Source: Actinomycetes bacterium
GTDB taxonomy: Bacteria > Actinomycetota > Coriobacteriia > Anaerosomatales > JAJZPX01
Direction of reading: 5' to 3'
Length of the DNA stretch: 13,789 nucleotides
Assembly (NCBI GenBank): GCA_021811025.1
Contig: JAJZPX010000021.1
Location: 1 to 13,789, forward strand
This document shows positions 1 through 6,948 of this stretch, piece after piece; positions within the stretch are counted from its first letter, which is position 1, and every line of letters begins with the position of its first letter. The notes under the pieces were generated by a model. That model did not search any database. It was not told the origin of the DNA and saw nothing but the letters and a program-made list of their open reading frames with translations. Both the position numbers and the translations under genes were made by a program.

Positions 1-11
1 CCGCAGTGCGC

Positions 12-40
12 TTGACACCCGTCCTCGCCGGGCCTATCGT
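12..40 (+). promoter_or_regulatory. Sigma-70-type promoter of the iscR operon
   Basis: A perfect -35 hexamer TTGACA (12-17) is followed after exactly 17 bases by TATCGT (35-40), a good -10. The start point would fall near 46-48. The first gene begins at 94, giving a leader of about 45 nt that contains the dyad at 43-69. This is the only strong promoter seen before the nine closely spaced genes up to 6791, so it probably drives them all. Confidence 0.8.
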
Positions 41-42
41 GT

Positions 43-69
43 CAATCCATACCGTTTCGGTAAGGATTG
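43..69. promoter_or_regulatory. Dyad operator, probable IscR/Rrf2 binding site
   Basis: Two 12-bp arms, CAATCCATACCG (43-54) and CGGTAAGGATTG (58-69), are inverted repeats with one mismatch around a TTT centre. The dyad begins 3 bp after the -10 and covers the predicted start point, a classic place for a repressor. The half-sites keep the CC..A / TA.GG pattern of E. coli IscR type 2 sites, but the spacing between them is 9 rather than 7 bp. Autoregulation by the adjacent Rrf2 protein is inferred from position and symmetry. An RNA hairpin in the leader is the alternative reading. Confidence 0.65.
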
Positions 70-93
70 TGCGGCCTCGGCCGAGGGACCCGG

Positions 94-537
94 ATGCGAC
101 TCACGGCGAAGAGCGAATACGGCCTGCTCGCGCTCATCGACCTCGCGTGCGAGGGCGAGGACGGGCCTGTCAGCGCGCGCGAGATCGCGGAGCGCCAGTC
201 GATCCCCACGAAGTTCCTCGAGCAGCTCTTCGTCGCGCTTCGGCGGGCCGGCATCGTGAACGCGCGGCGCGGGGCGAAGGGCGGCTTCGTTCTCGGCCGC
301 GACCCGCGCGAGATCACCGTGCTCGACATCGTCGAGGCGCTCGAGGGCCCTCTCGCACCGACGCTGTGCGACGGCGACAGCGCGTGCGCCAAGAGCCCGG
401 TGTGCGCCGCGTCGACGGTGTGGGGCCGCGCGACGAGGGCCCTGCGCGACGTGCTGGGGTCGACGACGCTGGCCGATCTCGCCGAGGTCCAGGAAGCGAT
501 GGGCGCCCGCGAGGCGATCGCAAGCGATAGGGGATGA
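94..537 (+). CDS. iscR: Rrf2-family Fe-S cluster-responsive regulator (IscR-like)
   Basis: A 147-residue protein with an N-terminal winged helix (about 1-65, beginning MRLTAKSEYG, with KGGF in the wing) and a cluster-binding loop. Cys92, Cys98 and Cys104 have the C-X5-C-X5-C spacing and even the numbering of E. coli IscR, where they bind a [2Fe-2S] cluster. The fourth E. coli ligand, His107, is Ser here, so the cluster may be held differently. Members of this family sense Fe-S status and control Fe-S assembly genes. Being first in an operon with nifS and nifU, and just downstream of a dyad at the promoter, it probably represses its own operon. ATG 94 is chosen because GAGGG lies 6 bases upstream and the family starts MRL(T/S). 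Upstream in-frame starts add only unrelated residues. The stop overlaps the next ATG (ATGA at 534). Confidence 0.88.
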   Translation: MRLTAKSEYGLLALIDLACEGEDGPVSAREIAERQSIPTKFLEQLFVALRRAGIVNARRGAKGGFVLGRDPREITVLDIVEALEGPLAPTLCDGDSACAKSPVCAASTVWGRATRALRDVLGSTTLADLAEVQEAMGAREAIASDRG

Positions 538-1724
538 TGCACCGCATGGACCGCTCCGTCTACATGGATTACGCCGCAACCACGCCCGTCGATCCGAGGG
601 TCACCGACGCGATGCTCCCGTACCTCACGGAGCACTTCGGGAACCCGAACAGCCTCTACACCCTCGGACGAGACGCATACCGCGCGCTCGAGTCCGCGCG
701 GGAGTCGATCGCGGCGGGCGTCGGCGCGCAGCCGCAGGAGCTCGTGTTCACCGGCTGCGGCACGGAGTCGGACAACTCCGCGCTCATCGGCATCTCCCAA
801 ATGGCGGCGGAGCGGAAGAGCAGGCGGCACATCGTGGTCTCGGCCTTCGAGCACCACGCCGTCCTCCACCCGGCCGAATGGCTCGCCAAGAACGGCTTCG
901 ATCTCACGATCGTTTCCCCGCGCGCGGACGGCGTCGTCCACCCCGGGGACCTGCGGGCCGCGCTGCGCGACGACACCGCGCTCGTCTCCGTGATGGCCGC
1001 GAACAACGAGATCGGCACGATCCAGCCCCTCGCCGAGCTCGCCGAAGCCGCGCACGAGCGCGGCGCGCTGTTCCACACGGACGCGGTGCAGGCGCTCGGC
1101 AAGATCCCGTTCGACGTGTCGGAGGTCGGCGTCGACGCGGCAAGCTTCTCGGCGCACAAGATCTACGGCCCGAAGGGCGCCGGCGTGCTGTACCTGAAGA
1201 AGGGGACGCCGTTCCGGCCGCTGCTGATGGGCGGAGGCCAGGAATTCAAGAAGCGCAGCGGGACCCAGAACGTGGCCGGCGCCGTCGCGTTCGCCAAGGC
1301 GCTCGAGCTGATGCTCGCGGAGCAGGCGGATGAGGCCGAACGGCTCTCCGCTCTGCGCGACCGCGTCGTGGGGGGCGTGCTCGACGGCATCGCCAACACC
1401 CGACTCAACGGGACCGGTCCCAAGCTCCCCGGATACGCCAACCTCATCATGCTCGGCTGCGAGGGCGAGTCGATGCTCCTGCAGCTCGACAGCAAGGGCA
1501 TCGCCGTGTCGACCGGCTCGGCGTGCAGCTCGGGAAGCCTCGAGCCGAGCCACGTGCTTCTCGCCATCGGGTGCCCTGCCGAGGAGGCTCACGGAAGCCT
1601 GCGGGTCACGCTCGGCCGGTTCACGACGGACGAGGACGTCGACCGCTTCCTCGAGGTGCTGCCGCCGATCGTCGAGCGGCTGCGGTCGATGAACCCCCTG
1701 TACGAGCGCATGTACGGTGCCTGA
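534..1724 (+). CDS. nifS: Cysteine desulfurase (NifS/IscS family)
   Basis: A 396-residue class V aminotransferase-fold, PLP-dependent enzyme that takes sulfur from L-cysteine, leaving alanine and an enzyme persulfide. The PLP lysine is K209 in SAHKIYGPKG. H108 and D183 (HTDAVQ) are the usual cofactor contacts. The persulfide cysteine is C331 in STGSACSSGS, in the longer mobile loop typical of group I (IscS/NifS) enzymes. The length is normal. It sits between iscR and nifU, so the sulfur most likely goes to the NifU scaffold and also to MnmA downstream. The start is ambiguous. ATG 534 overlaps the iscR stop, ATG 537 is next to it, and ATG 546 gives MDRSVYMDYAATTP with an AGGGG 12 bases upstream. 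The family's conserved YMDYAATTP motif is kept in all three. Confidence 0.93.
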   Translation: MMHRMDRSVYMDYAATTPVDPRVTDAMLPYLTEHFGNPNSLYTLGRDAYRALESARESIAAGVGAQPQELVFTGCGTESDNSALIGISQMAAERKSRRHIVVSAFEHHAVLHPAEWLAKNGFDLTIVSPRADGVVHPGDLRAALRDDTALVSVMAANNEIGTIQPLAELAEAAHERGALFHTDAVQALGKIPFDVSEVGVDAASFSAHKIYGPKGAGVLYLKKGTPFRPLLMGGGQEFKKRSGTQNVAGAVAFAKALELMLAEQADEAERLSALRDRVVGGVLDGIANTRLNGTGPKLPGYANLIMLGCEGESMLLQLDSKGIAVSTGSACSSGSLEPSHVLLAIGCPAEEAHGSLRVTLGRFTTDEDVDRFLEVLPPIVERLRSMNPLYERMYGA

Positions 1725-1745
1725 AGCGGACTTTCGCCGCTTCAG
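1721..1745 (+). other. Hairpin over the nifS stop codon
   Basis: CTGAAGCGG (1721-1729) pairs perfectly with CCGCTTCAG (1737-1745) around a 7-base loop. The TGA stop of nifS lies in the left arm. There is no T-run, so this is not a standard intrinsic terminator. It may mark a processing or pausing site, or weak attenuation between nifS and nifU. Confidence 0.55.
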
Positions 1746-1747
1746 GC

Positions 1748-1793
1748 CGGCGGCTTCGAGCAGGCTCGCTGGAGCTCGCAGCTCAAGCCGCCG
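1748..1793 (+). other. Second hairpin in the nifS-nifU gap
   Basis: Bases 1748-1761 pair with 1781-1793 (core GGCGGCTT with AAGCCGCC, then GAGC with GCTC) with a single bulged C at 1757 and a 19-base loop. It lies directly after the hairpin at 1721-1745 and ends 6 bases before the nifU ribosome site. It has no T-run. It could protect or separate mRNA segments so that nifU is made at a different level from nifS. That role is inferred. Confidence 0.55.
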
Positions 1794-1799
1794 CGAGCT

Positions 1800-1805
1800 A
1801 AGGAG
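1800..1805 (+). promoter_or_regulatory. Ribosome binding site deciding the nifU GTG start
   Basis: AAGGAG lies 6 bases before GTG 1812 and fixes that non-ATG codon as the start of nifU. The following residues (YSEKVMEHFNNPHNVG) match the usual IscU/NifU N-terminus. Confidence 0.8.
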
Positions 1806-1811
1806 AGGCAA

Positions 1812-2264
1812 GTGTATTCCGAGAAGGTCATGGAGCACTTCAACAACCCGCACAACGTCGGAGTGATCGAGGATGCCGACGGCGTGGGCGAGGTCGGGAA
1901 CCCGGTGTGCGGCGACGTCATGAAGATCACCATCAAAGTCGACGATGACCGGTTGACTGACATCAAGTTCCAGACGCTCGGGTGCGGAGCGGCGATCGCG
2001 ACCAGCTCGATCATCACCGAGATGGCCCGCGGCAAGACGCTGGAGGACGCGGCGCGCATCACGAAGCAGGAGGTCGCGGACGAGCTCGGCGGCCTTCCGC
2101 CCGCGAAGATGCACTGCTCGGTGCTCGCGACGGACGGCCTGAAGGTCGCCATCGACGACTATCTCACGCAGCACGGCCGCGAGCCGCTCGGAGAGCCCCT
2201 CATCTCGAGCGACCCCAACTTCGACCCGCACGCCGAGACGCACGACGACGCCTGCGACCTGTAG
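1812..2264 (+). CDS. nifU: Fe-S cluster assembly scaffold (NifU/IscU N-terminal type)
   Basis: A 150-residue IscU-like scaffold on which [2Fe-2S] and [4Fe-4S] clusters are built before transfer to target proteins. The three cluster cysteines are C33 (NPVCGD), C58 (TLGCGAA) and C102 (KMHCS), with the conserved Asp35 that helps release the cluster. The LPPAK segment before C102 resembles the LPPVK chaperone-docking motif, but no hscA/hscB-like gene is present here. The protein has only the IscU domain. The central [2Fe-2S] domain and C-terminal NFU domain of full NifU are missing, so it is IscU-sized with a 20-residue acidic tail ending DDACDL. It starts at GTG with a good AAGGAG and follows nifS after an 87-nt gap with two hairpins. 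It is the expected acceptor for NifS-bound sulfur. Confidence 0.93.
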   Translation: MYSEKVMEHFNNPHNVGVIEDADGVGEVGNPVCGDVMKITIKVDDDRLTDIKFQTLGCGAAIATSSIITEMARGKTLEDAARITKQEVADELGGLPPAKMHCSVLATDGLKVAIDDYLTQHGREPLGEPLISSDPNFDPHAETHDDACDL

Positions 2265-2274
2265 GGGGAGGTTC

Positions 2275-3327
2275 GTGGCCCGCGTGTTCGTCGCCATGAG
2301 CGGCGGCGTCGACTCCTCGGTGGCCGCCGCCCGCCTCGTCGAGGCGGGGCACGACGTCGTCGGCGTCACGATGCAGCTCCTGCCCAGCGGTGACGCTGAG
2401 GGAGGCTGCTGCTCGACCACGGCGGTTCGGGACGCGCATCGCACGTGCGACGCGCTGGGCATACCGCACTACACCCTCAACGTGCGCGACGCCTTCCGCC
2501 GCGAGGTGGTGGACGACTTCTGCGACGAGTACGCGAACGGGCGCACGCCCAACCCGTGCATCCGGTGCAACGACCGCATCAAGTTCGCCGAGCTCTGGAG
2601 GCGAGCGCGGCTCCAGGGCGCCGAGTTCCTCGCCACGGGCCACTACGCGCGCGTAGCGCGCGACGGGGAGGGGGCGCCGTGGCTTGCGCGGGGGCTCGAC
2701 AGCGCGAAGGACCAGAGCTACTTCCTCTATCGCATGACGCCCGAGCAGCTCGAGCGCACGCTCTTCCCGGTGGGTGAGCTCACGAAGAGCGAAGTGCGCG
2801 GCATCGCCCGCGCGTTGGCCCTGCCTGCCGCGGCCGTCCGTGAGAGCCAGGAGGTGTGCTTCGTCCCGGGCGACTGCGACGCCGCCTCGTTCGTCAAGGC
2901 ACAGCGACCGCGAGCCGCGACGCCCGGACCGATCCTCGACTCCTCCGGCCGCGCTCTCGGCACGCACGCCGGCATCGCCGGCTACACCGTCGGACAGCGG
3001 CGCGGCCTCAGGATCGGAGCCGGCACACCTCTGTACGTCCTGGGCGTCGACGCCGGGCGCAACGCGGTGGTGGCGGGCCCGGCCGAGTCGCTCGACGTGC
3101 GCGAGGCCGTGTGCCGCGATGCCGTCTGGCGCGGTCCGGCGGACGCCCCCGTGGACGCCCAGGTACGCTACAGGCAGCAGGCCGTCCGGGCGCTCGCGCG
3201 CTTCACCGGAGAGCAGCTCCTCTTGCGCTTCCGCGCGCCTTTGCGCGGCGTGGCTCCGGGACAGGCCGCCGTGTGTTACAAAGAGGGGGTCGTGCTGGGC
3301 GGCGGAGTGGTGGAGGAGGCGCGGTGA
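2275..3327 (+). CDS. mnmA: tRNA-specific 2-thiouridylase MnmA
   Basis: A 350-residue cytoplasmic enzyme that activates U34 of tRNA Lys, Glu and Gln with ATP and inserts sulfur to give 2-thiouridine. The N-terminal PP-loop motif SGGVDSS is at 9-15. The first catalytic cysteine, C95, is in TPNPCIRCN, and the second, C195, is in SQEVCFV (commonly SQD.CF). TGHYAR (121-126) and KDQSYFLYR (145-153) are family signatures. GQRRGL marks the central domain before the C-terminal beta-barrel. GTG 2275 is preceded by GGGGGAGG. Its place directly after nifS and nifU suggests the cysteine desulfurase hands sulfur to it directly, as no Tus relay genes are seen. The stop overlaps the next start in GTGA. Confidence 0.95.
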   Translation: MARVFVAMSGGVDSSVAAARLVEAGHDVVGVTMQLLPSGDAEGGCCSTTAVRDAHRTCDALGIPHYTLNVRDAFRREVVDDFCDEYANGRTPNPCIRCNDRIKFAELWRRARLQGAEFLATGHYARVARDGEGAPWLARGLDSAKDQSYFLYRMTPEQLERTLFPVGELTKSEVRGIARALALPAAAVRESQEVCFVPGDCDAASFVKAQRPRAATPGPILDSSGRALGTHAGIAGYTVGQRRGLRIGAGTPLYVLGVDAGRNAVVAGPAESLDVREAVCRDAVWRGPADAPVDAQVRYRQQAVRALARFTGEQLLLRFRAPLRGVAPGQAAVCYKEGVVLGGGVVEEAR

Positions 3328-4115
3328 TCGACTGTCACGTGCACACGCGCCTCTGCAGGCACGCGTCCGGCACTCCGCTCGAGTACGTGGCCGCCGCCGA
3401 AGCGGTCGGCGTCGAGGTCCTCGCGTTCACCGACCACCTTCCGTTGCTCGACGGATCCGAGACCGGCTACGCGATGCGCTGGCGCGAGCTGCCCGACTAC
3501 GTCGCCGACGTCGAGCAGCTCCGGCGGCGCGCGGCCAGCCCCGAGGTCCTCCTCGGCATAGAGGCCGACTGGACGCCCGGCGGCGAGGCGATGCTCCGCG
3601 AAGCGCTCGCCCGGCACCCCTTCGACGTCGTGCTCGGCAGCGTCCACTTCATCGACGGGTGGGCGTTCGACGATCCCGACCTCGTGTCCCGCTACGAGGA
3701 GTGGGACATCGACGGCCTGTGGATGCGCTACTTCAACGAGCTCGCGGACGCCGCGCGCTCCGGCCTGTTCGACGCGATCGCGCATCCCGACCTCATCAAG
3801 AAGTTCCGCTTCCTGCCCAGCTTCGATCCCTCGGCCCTCTATGAGGCCGCCGCCAGGGCGTGCGCGGAGGCCGGCGTCGCGATCGAGGTCAACACCGCGG
3901 GGCTGCGCAAGCCGTGCGCGGAGCTCTACCCATCGCAGCGCTTCCTCGAGATCTGCCGGGCTCACGGCGTGCGATGCAGCGTCGGCAGCGACGCGCACTC
4001 GCCGGAGGAGGTCGGATACGGCTGGGACGCGGCCCGAGAGGCCCTTCTCGCCGCCGGGTACGACTCGGTCGTGTTCTTCCGGCAGCGAGCGGCAGTCGAG
4101 AGCGGGATCGCATGA
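3324..4115 (+). CDS. PHP-domain histidinol-phosphatase (HisJ family)
   Basis: A 263-residue PHP-fold metallophosphatase. Metal-binding motifs occur in order: DCHVHTRLCRHA (H5, H7, H13), FTDHLP (D37, H38), GIEADW (E80), GSVHFIDGW (H108), HPDLIKKF (H154) and GSDAH (D223, H225). The SVHFI-GW and HPDLIKKF motifs point to the HisJ-type histidinol-phosphatase group, which removes phosphate from L-histidinol phosphate in histidine synthesis. No other his gene is nearby, so the true substrate may be another phosphomonoester. The start GTG 3324 overlaps the mnmA stop by 4 nt and has GGAGGAGG just upstream. The stop overlaps the next ATG by 4 nt, so translation is probably coupled on both sides. Confidence 0.85.
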   Translation: MIDCHVHTRLCRHASGTPLEYVAAAEAVGVEVLAFTDHLPLLDGSETGYAMRWRELPDYVADVEQLRRRAASPEVLLGIEADWTPGGEAMLREALARHPFDVVLGSVHFIDGWAFDDPDLVSRYEEWDIDGLWMRYFNELADAARSGLFDAIAHPDLIKKFRFLPSFDPSALYEAAARACAEAGVAIEVNTAGLRKPCAELYPSQRFLEICRAHGVRCSVGSDAHSPEEVGYGWDAAREALLAAGYDSVVFFRQRAAVESGIA

Positions 4116-5218
4116 GCGGCGCTTCGGCCACCGTGACGGTTCGCGACCTCGTGCGCCACCTCGACGAGACGTTCCCGTTCTCTTCGGCGGACGCGTGGGA
4201 CCGCGTCGGCCTGCTGGCGGGCGACCCCGGCGCCGCCGTCAAGAAGGTTCTCGTCACGCTCGATCCGACGCCCGACGCGATCGCTCGCGCCGACGCGCAA
4301 GGCTCGAACGTCCTCGTCACCCACCACCCCGCGTTCCTCGACCCGCCCGCGGCGCTCACGCCGCAGTCGTCGCGCGCCGCGTTCGAGGCAATCTCGAGGG
4401 GGGTGGCGCTCGTCGCGTGCCACACGAACCTCGACCGCGCGCCCGCCGCGTGCGACGCGCTGCCGTCGCTGCTGGGCCTCACACCGTCCGCGCCGCTCGA
4501 GCGCGGCCGGCAGCCGGTAGCGCTCGTGACCGTCTACGTGCCCGTCGCGGCGGCGGACGACGTCATCGGCGCGATGTCCGCGGCGGGGGCGGGGCGGATC
4601 GGCGAGTATCGCGGCTGCGCGTTCTCGGCGCCGGGCGAAGGCACGTTCGTCCCCGGAGCGACCGCCCGTCCGGTCGCCGGGCGGCCCGGCGAGCGCTCCT
4701 CGGCTGAGGAGCTGAGGGTCGAGATGGTGTGCGATCCAGGCTCCGCCGCCGCCGTCACTTCCGCCGCCCGCGGCGCGCATCCCTACGAGCAGCCCCTCAT
4801 CGTAGTTGCCGACGCCGACATCGACCGCGGCGTCGCCCGCCTCGGCCGAGTGTCCGATCTGCCGCAGCCGGCGACCTTGCGGGACGTGGCCGAGCGCGTC
4901 GCCGACGCGCTGGCGGTCGTGCCCCGCGTCTGGGGCGACCCCGACGCGCCGGTCGTCACCGTGGGCACGGTCTCGGGAGGCGGGGGGTCGCTCGTGCCCG
5001 ACGCGCTCGCCGCGGGAGTCTCCGTGCTCGTCACAGGCGAACTCCGATACCATACGGCCCTCGAAGCGCTAGAGGGCGGCCTCGCGATCATCGAGGCCGG
5101 CCACGACGTGACCGAGTGGCCTCACGTGCCCGTGCTCGCGCGCGCGCTCCGGTCGATGCCCGGCTTGGCGGAGCGCGTCGCGGCAGAGGAACCGGCGCAG
5201 CGCTGGTGGACGCCGTAA
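4112..5218 (+). CDS. Nif3-like dinuclear metal center protein (GTP cyclohydrolase 1 type 2 family)
   Basis: A 368-residue Nif3/YqfO-type protein. The two Nif3 halves (about 1-130 and 240-368) flank an inserted PII/CutA-like domain (about 135-235, with GEYRGCAFSAPGEGTF and HPYEQP), as in the long form of the family. The likely dimetal ligands are H71 and H72 (VTHHPAF), D108 (HTNLDRA), H331 (EAGHDVTEW) and E335. The biochemical role is unsettled. Some members have been reported to hydrolyse GTP, and the family is often found beside the zinc-ribbon coiled-coil gene that follows here. It starts in an ATGA overlap with the phosphatase gene. The next gene begins 10 bases after its stop, behind AAGGAGA. 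Confidence 0.9.
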   Translation: MSGASATVTVRDLVRHLDETFPFSSADAWDRVGLLAGDPGAAVKKVLVTLDPTPDAIARADAQGSNVLVTHHPAFLDPPAALTPQSSRAAFEAISRGVALVACHTNLDRAPAACDALPSLLGLTPSAPLERGRQPVALVTVYVPVAAADDVIGAMSAAGAGRIGEYRGCAFSAPGEGTFVPGATARPVAGRPGERSSAEELRVEMVCDPGSAAAVTSAARGAHPYEQPLIVVADADIDRGVARLGRVSDLPQPATLRDVAERVADALAVVPRVWGDPDAPVVTVGTVSGGGGSLVPDALAAGVSVLVTGELRYHTALEALEGGLAIIEAGHDVTEWPHVPVLARALRSMPGLAERVAAEEPAQRWWTP

Positions 5219-5228
5219 GGAGAGACGA

Positions 5229-5954
5229 GTGGAGCAGTCGGACCTGATCACGGAGCTGCAGGACCTGGACATCGAGCTGATGCGTGCTCGCAAGCGCCTG
5301 GACGAGATGCCGGAGAAGGCCGCGATACTCACGATGCGCCGCAGGATCGCGGAGATCGAGGCGCTGCTCTCGCGGGCGCGGCAGGCACACGACGCGGTCG
5401 ACGCTCGCGTGCGCAGGCTCGAGGACGAGACGACGCTGCTCGAGCAGAAGATGGACGCGGAACAGGCGAAGCTCATGTCGGGCGAGGTGACGAACCCGAA
5501 GGAGGTCGCGAACATCTCTCGCGAGCTCGACGGCCTGCGCCGGCAGAAGGAGAAGCTGGAGGGAGACACGCTCGCGGAGATGGAGAAGCGCGAGAAGGCC
5601 GCCGAGCAGGCAGGCAAGGTCGAGGCCGCCGTCGAGGAAGGCCGTCGCCGCGACGGCGTCCTCGTCAAGGACTTCCAGGACAAGGGCGGGGGCCTCACCG
5701 CCGAGATCGCCAGGCTGGAAGCGCGGCGAGCGGCCGTCGCCGCGTCGCTCGAGCCCGACCTTCTCGGCCAGTACGAGCGCCTGCGCGGATCGAAGCACGG
5801 CATCGGCCTCGGCGTGCTGCACGACACGACCTGCACGGCGTGCCGCGTCGAGCTGCCGTCCAACGAGATCGAGGCGCTGCGCGGCGGACCGCCCATCGGC
5901 GTGTGTCCGGCATGCCATCGGCTGATCGTGGTCACGCCGAAGGAGACCGCATGA
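5229..5954 (+). CDS. Coiled-coil C4-type zinc-ribbon protein (CdsZ / HP0958-like)
   Basis: A 241-residue protein. Residues about 1-175 are charged, heptad-rich coiled coil, with the conserved VTNPKEVANISREL stretch at 87-100. A C-terminal zinc ribbon has C202-x2-C205 and C226-x2-C229. It matches the family annotated as zinc ribbon domain regulatory protein CdsZ or FlgZ/HP0958. Members bind RNA or partner proteins in other bacteria, but the role in Actinobacteria is not established. It is a regular neighbour of Nif3 and RNase HI genes, as here. GTG 5229 has AAGGAGA 5 bases upstream. The stop overlaps the RNase HI start (ATGA at 5951), suggesting coupled translation and perhaps a shared role in RNA or RNA-DNA hybrid handling. 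Confidence 0.88.
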   Translation: MEQSDLITELQDLDIELMRARKRLDEMPEKAAILTMRRRIAEIEALLSRARQAHDAVDARVRRLEDETTLLEQKMDAEQAKLMSGEVTNPKEVANISRELDGLRRQKEKLEGDTLAEMEKREKAAEQAGKVEAAVEEGRRRDGVLVKDFQDKGGGLTAEIARLEARRAAVAASLEPDLLGQYERLRGSKHGIGLGVLHDTTCTACRVELPSNEIEALRGGPPIGVCPACHRLIVVTPKETA

Positions 5955-6415
5955 CGCGCTTCGTGCTGCGCACCGACGGAGGGGCTCGCGGCAACCCCGG
6001 ACCCGCCGGGGCTGCGTTCGTCCTTACGTCTCCCGAAGGCGACCTCATCGCGCGCTCCGGGCGGTACCTCGGCGAGACTACCAACAACGTCGCGGAGTAC
6101 GAGGCTCTGCTGTGGGGCCTGCGAACGGCGGTCGAGCGGCAAGCGACTCCGCTCACGGTCCTCTCCGACAGCGAGCTGATGGTGCGGCAGCTCAACGGGC
6201 TGTACCGCGTGAAGAACGCGGGGCTCAAGCCGTTGCACGAACAGGCGTCACGCCTGCTGGCGCGGCTTGGCGACGTCCGGGTCGAGCACGTTCGCCGCGC
6301 CGCCAACACGGAGGCGGACGCGCTGGCGAACGAGGCCATGGACGCTCGCGGGGACGTCGGCGACACCACGAGCGCAGCGAACGCGGACTTCGGGCAGGGG
6401 ACGTTGTTCCGGTAG
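5951..6415 (+). CDS. rnhA: Ribonuclease HI family protein
   Basis: A 154-residue RNase H fold enzyme that cuts the RNA strand of RNA-DNA hybrids such as R-loops and primers. The catalytic DEDD set is visible: D9 (RTDGGARGNPGPAG), E49 (NNVAEYEALLWGL), D73 (LSDSELMVRQ) and D123 (NTEADALANEA). The compact form with NNVAEYEAL is the bacterial/archaeal group also seen fused to other domains in Actinobacteria. Here it stands alone with a short polar tail ending GQGTLFR. The start overlaps the zinc-ribbon gene by 4 nt, and the stop sits within the AGGAGG ribosome site of the next gene, so it lies inside the same transcript. The symbol is used in the broad family sense. Confidence 0.9.
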   Translation: MTRFVLRTDGGARGNPGPAGAAFVLTSPEGDLIARSGRYLGETTNNVAEYEALLWGLRTAVERQATPLTVLSDSELMVRQLNGLYRVKNAGLKPLHEQASRLLARLGDVRVEHVRRAANTEADALANEAMDARGDVGDTTSAANADFGQGTLFR

Positions 6416-6425
6416 GAGGTGCGAC

Positions 6426-6791
6426 GTGTACGAGCTGACGGTCAAGGGGCACTTCGACGCGGCACACGCCCTGCGCGGCTACGCCGGCGAATGCCGCGAG
6501 CTCCACGGGCACACGTGGGACGTCGAGGTGACCGTGGCGGGGGAGGATCTGGACGACGTCGGAATCCTCTACGACTTCAAGATGCTGAAGGACGATCTCT
6601 CCGCCGTGCTCGCCCCGTTCGACCACGCTTACCTGAACGAAGTCGGCCCGTTCGACGAGATCAACGCGACCGCGGAGAACCTCGCCCGAGCGGTGTTCGG
6701 GGGCGTCTCCGAGCGCGTCGGGAAGCGAGTGCGCGTCGTGGAGGTCGCGGTGTGGGAATCGCCCGTCGCGCGGCTGGTGTTCCGTCCCTGA
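6426..6791 (+). CDS. queD: 6-carboxytetrahydropterin synthase QueD / 6-pyruvoyl tetrahydropterin synthase family
   Basis: A 121-residue T-fold enzyme. The zinc ligands are H14 (FDAAH) and H27/H29 (LHGHTW), the catalytic cysteine is C23 (GECRELHGH), and the DHAYLNE and NATAENLA motifs plus Glu in VWESPVA complete the site. QueD converts dihydroneopterin triphosphate to 6-carboxytetrahydropterin, the first committed step to 7-deazaguanine and queuosine. The length is typical. No queC, queE or folE is in view, so a role in another pterin pathway remains possible. GTG 6426 has a strong AGGAGGT 5 bases upstream. It is the last gene before a 421-nt gene-free stretch. I see no clear intrinsic terminator after it. 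Confidence 0.88.
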   Translation: MYELTVKGHFDAAHALRGYAGECRELHGHTWDVEVTVAGEDLDDVGILYDFKMLKDDLSAVLAPFDHAYLNEVGPFDEINATAENLARAVFGGVSERVGKRVRVVEVAVWESPVARLVFRP

Positions 6792-6912
6792 ACGCGACTC
6801 GCGGGGGTCGGCGGGCACGCGCTGTAGCTTGAACGCTCGTAGCCTGCATGCGCCCGTTCGCCGCCCCATCCCGACCGTCCGTCACAATCTCGGGTCATTT
6901 CCGGATTTGCCG

Positions 6913-6941
6913 TTGACGGCCTTCGCGGGGTCGGGTAACGT
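6913..6941 (+). promoter_or_regulatory. Sigma-70-type promoter in the queD-dtxR gap
   Basis: TTGACG (6913-6918), 17 bases, then TAACGT (6936-6941). The start would fall at about 6948-6949, exactly where the left arm of the long-range helix of the candidate RNA begins. That coincidence is the best support for a dedicated RNA transcript. Confidence 0.65.
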
Positions 6942-6948
6942 CACAGCT

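Noticed and set aside
42..2462. 806-codon open frame on the - strand across iscR, nifS, nifU and the start of mnmA
   Set aside because: The translation is a low-complexity Arg/Ala/Val mix with no domain. It is the antisense shadow of strongly conserved + strand genes in GC-rich DNA.
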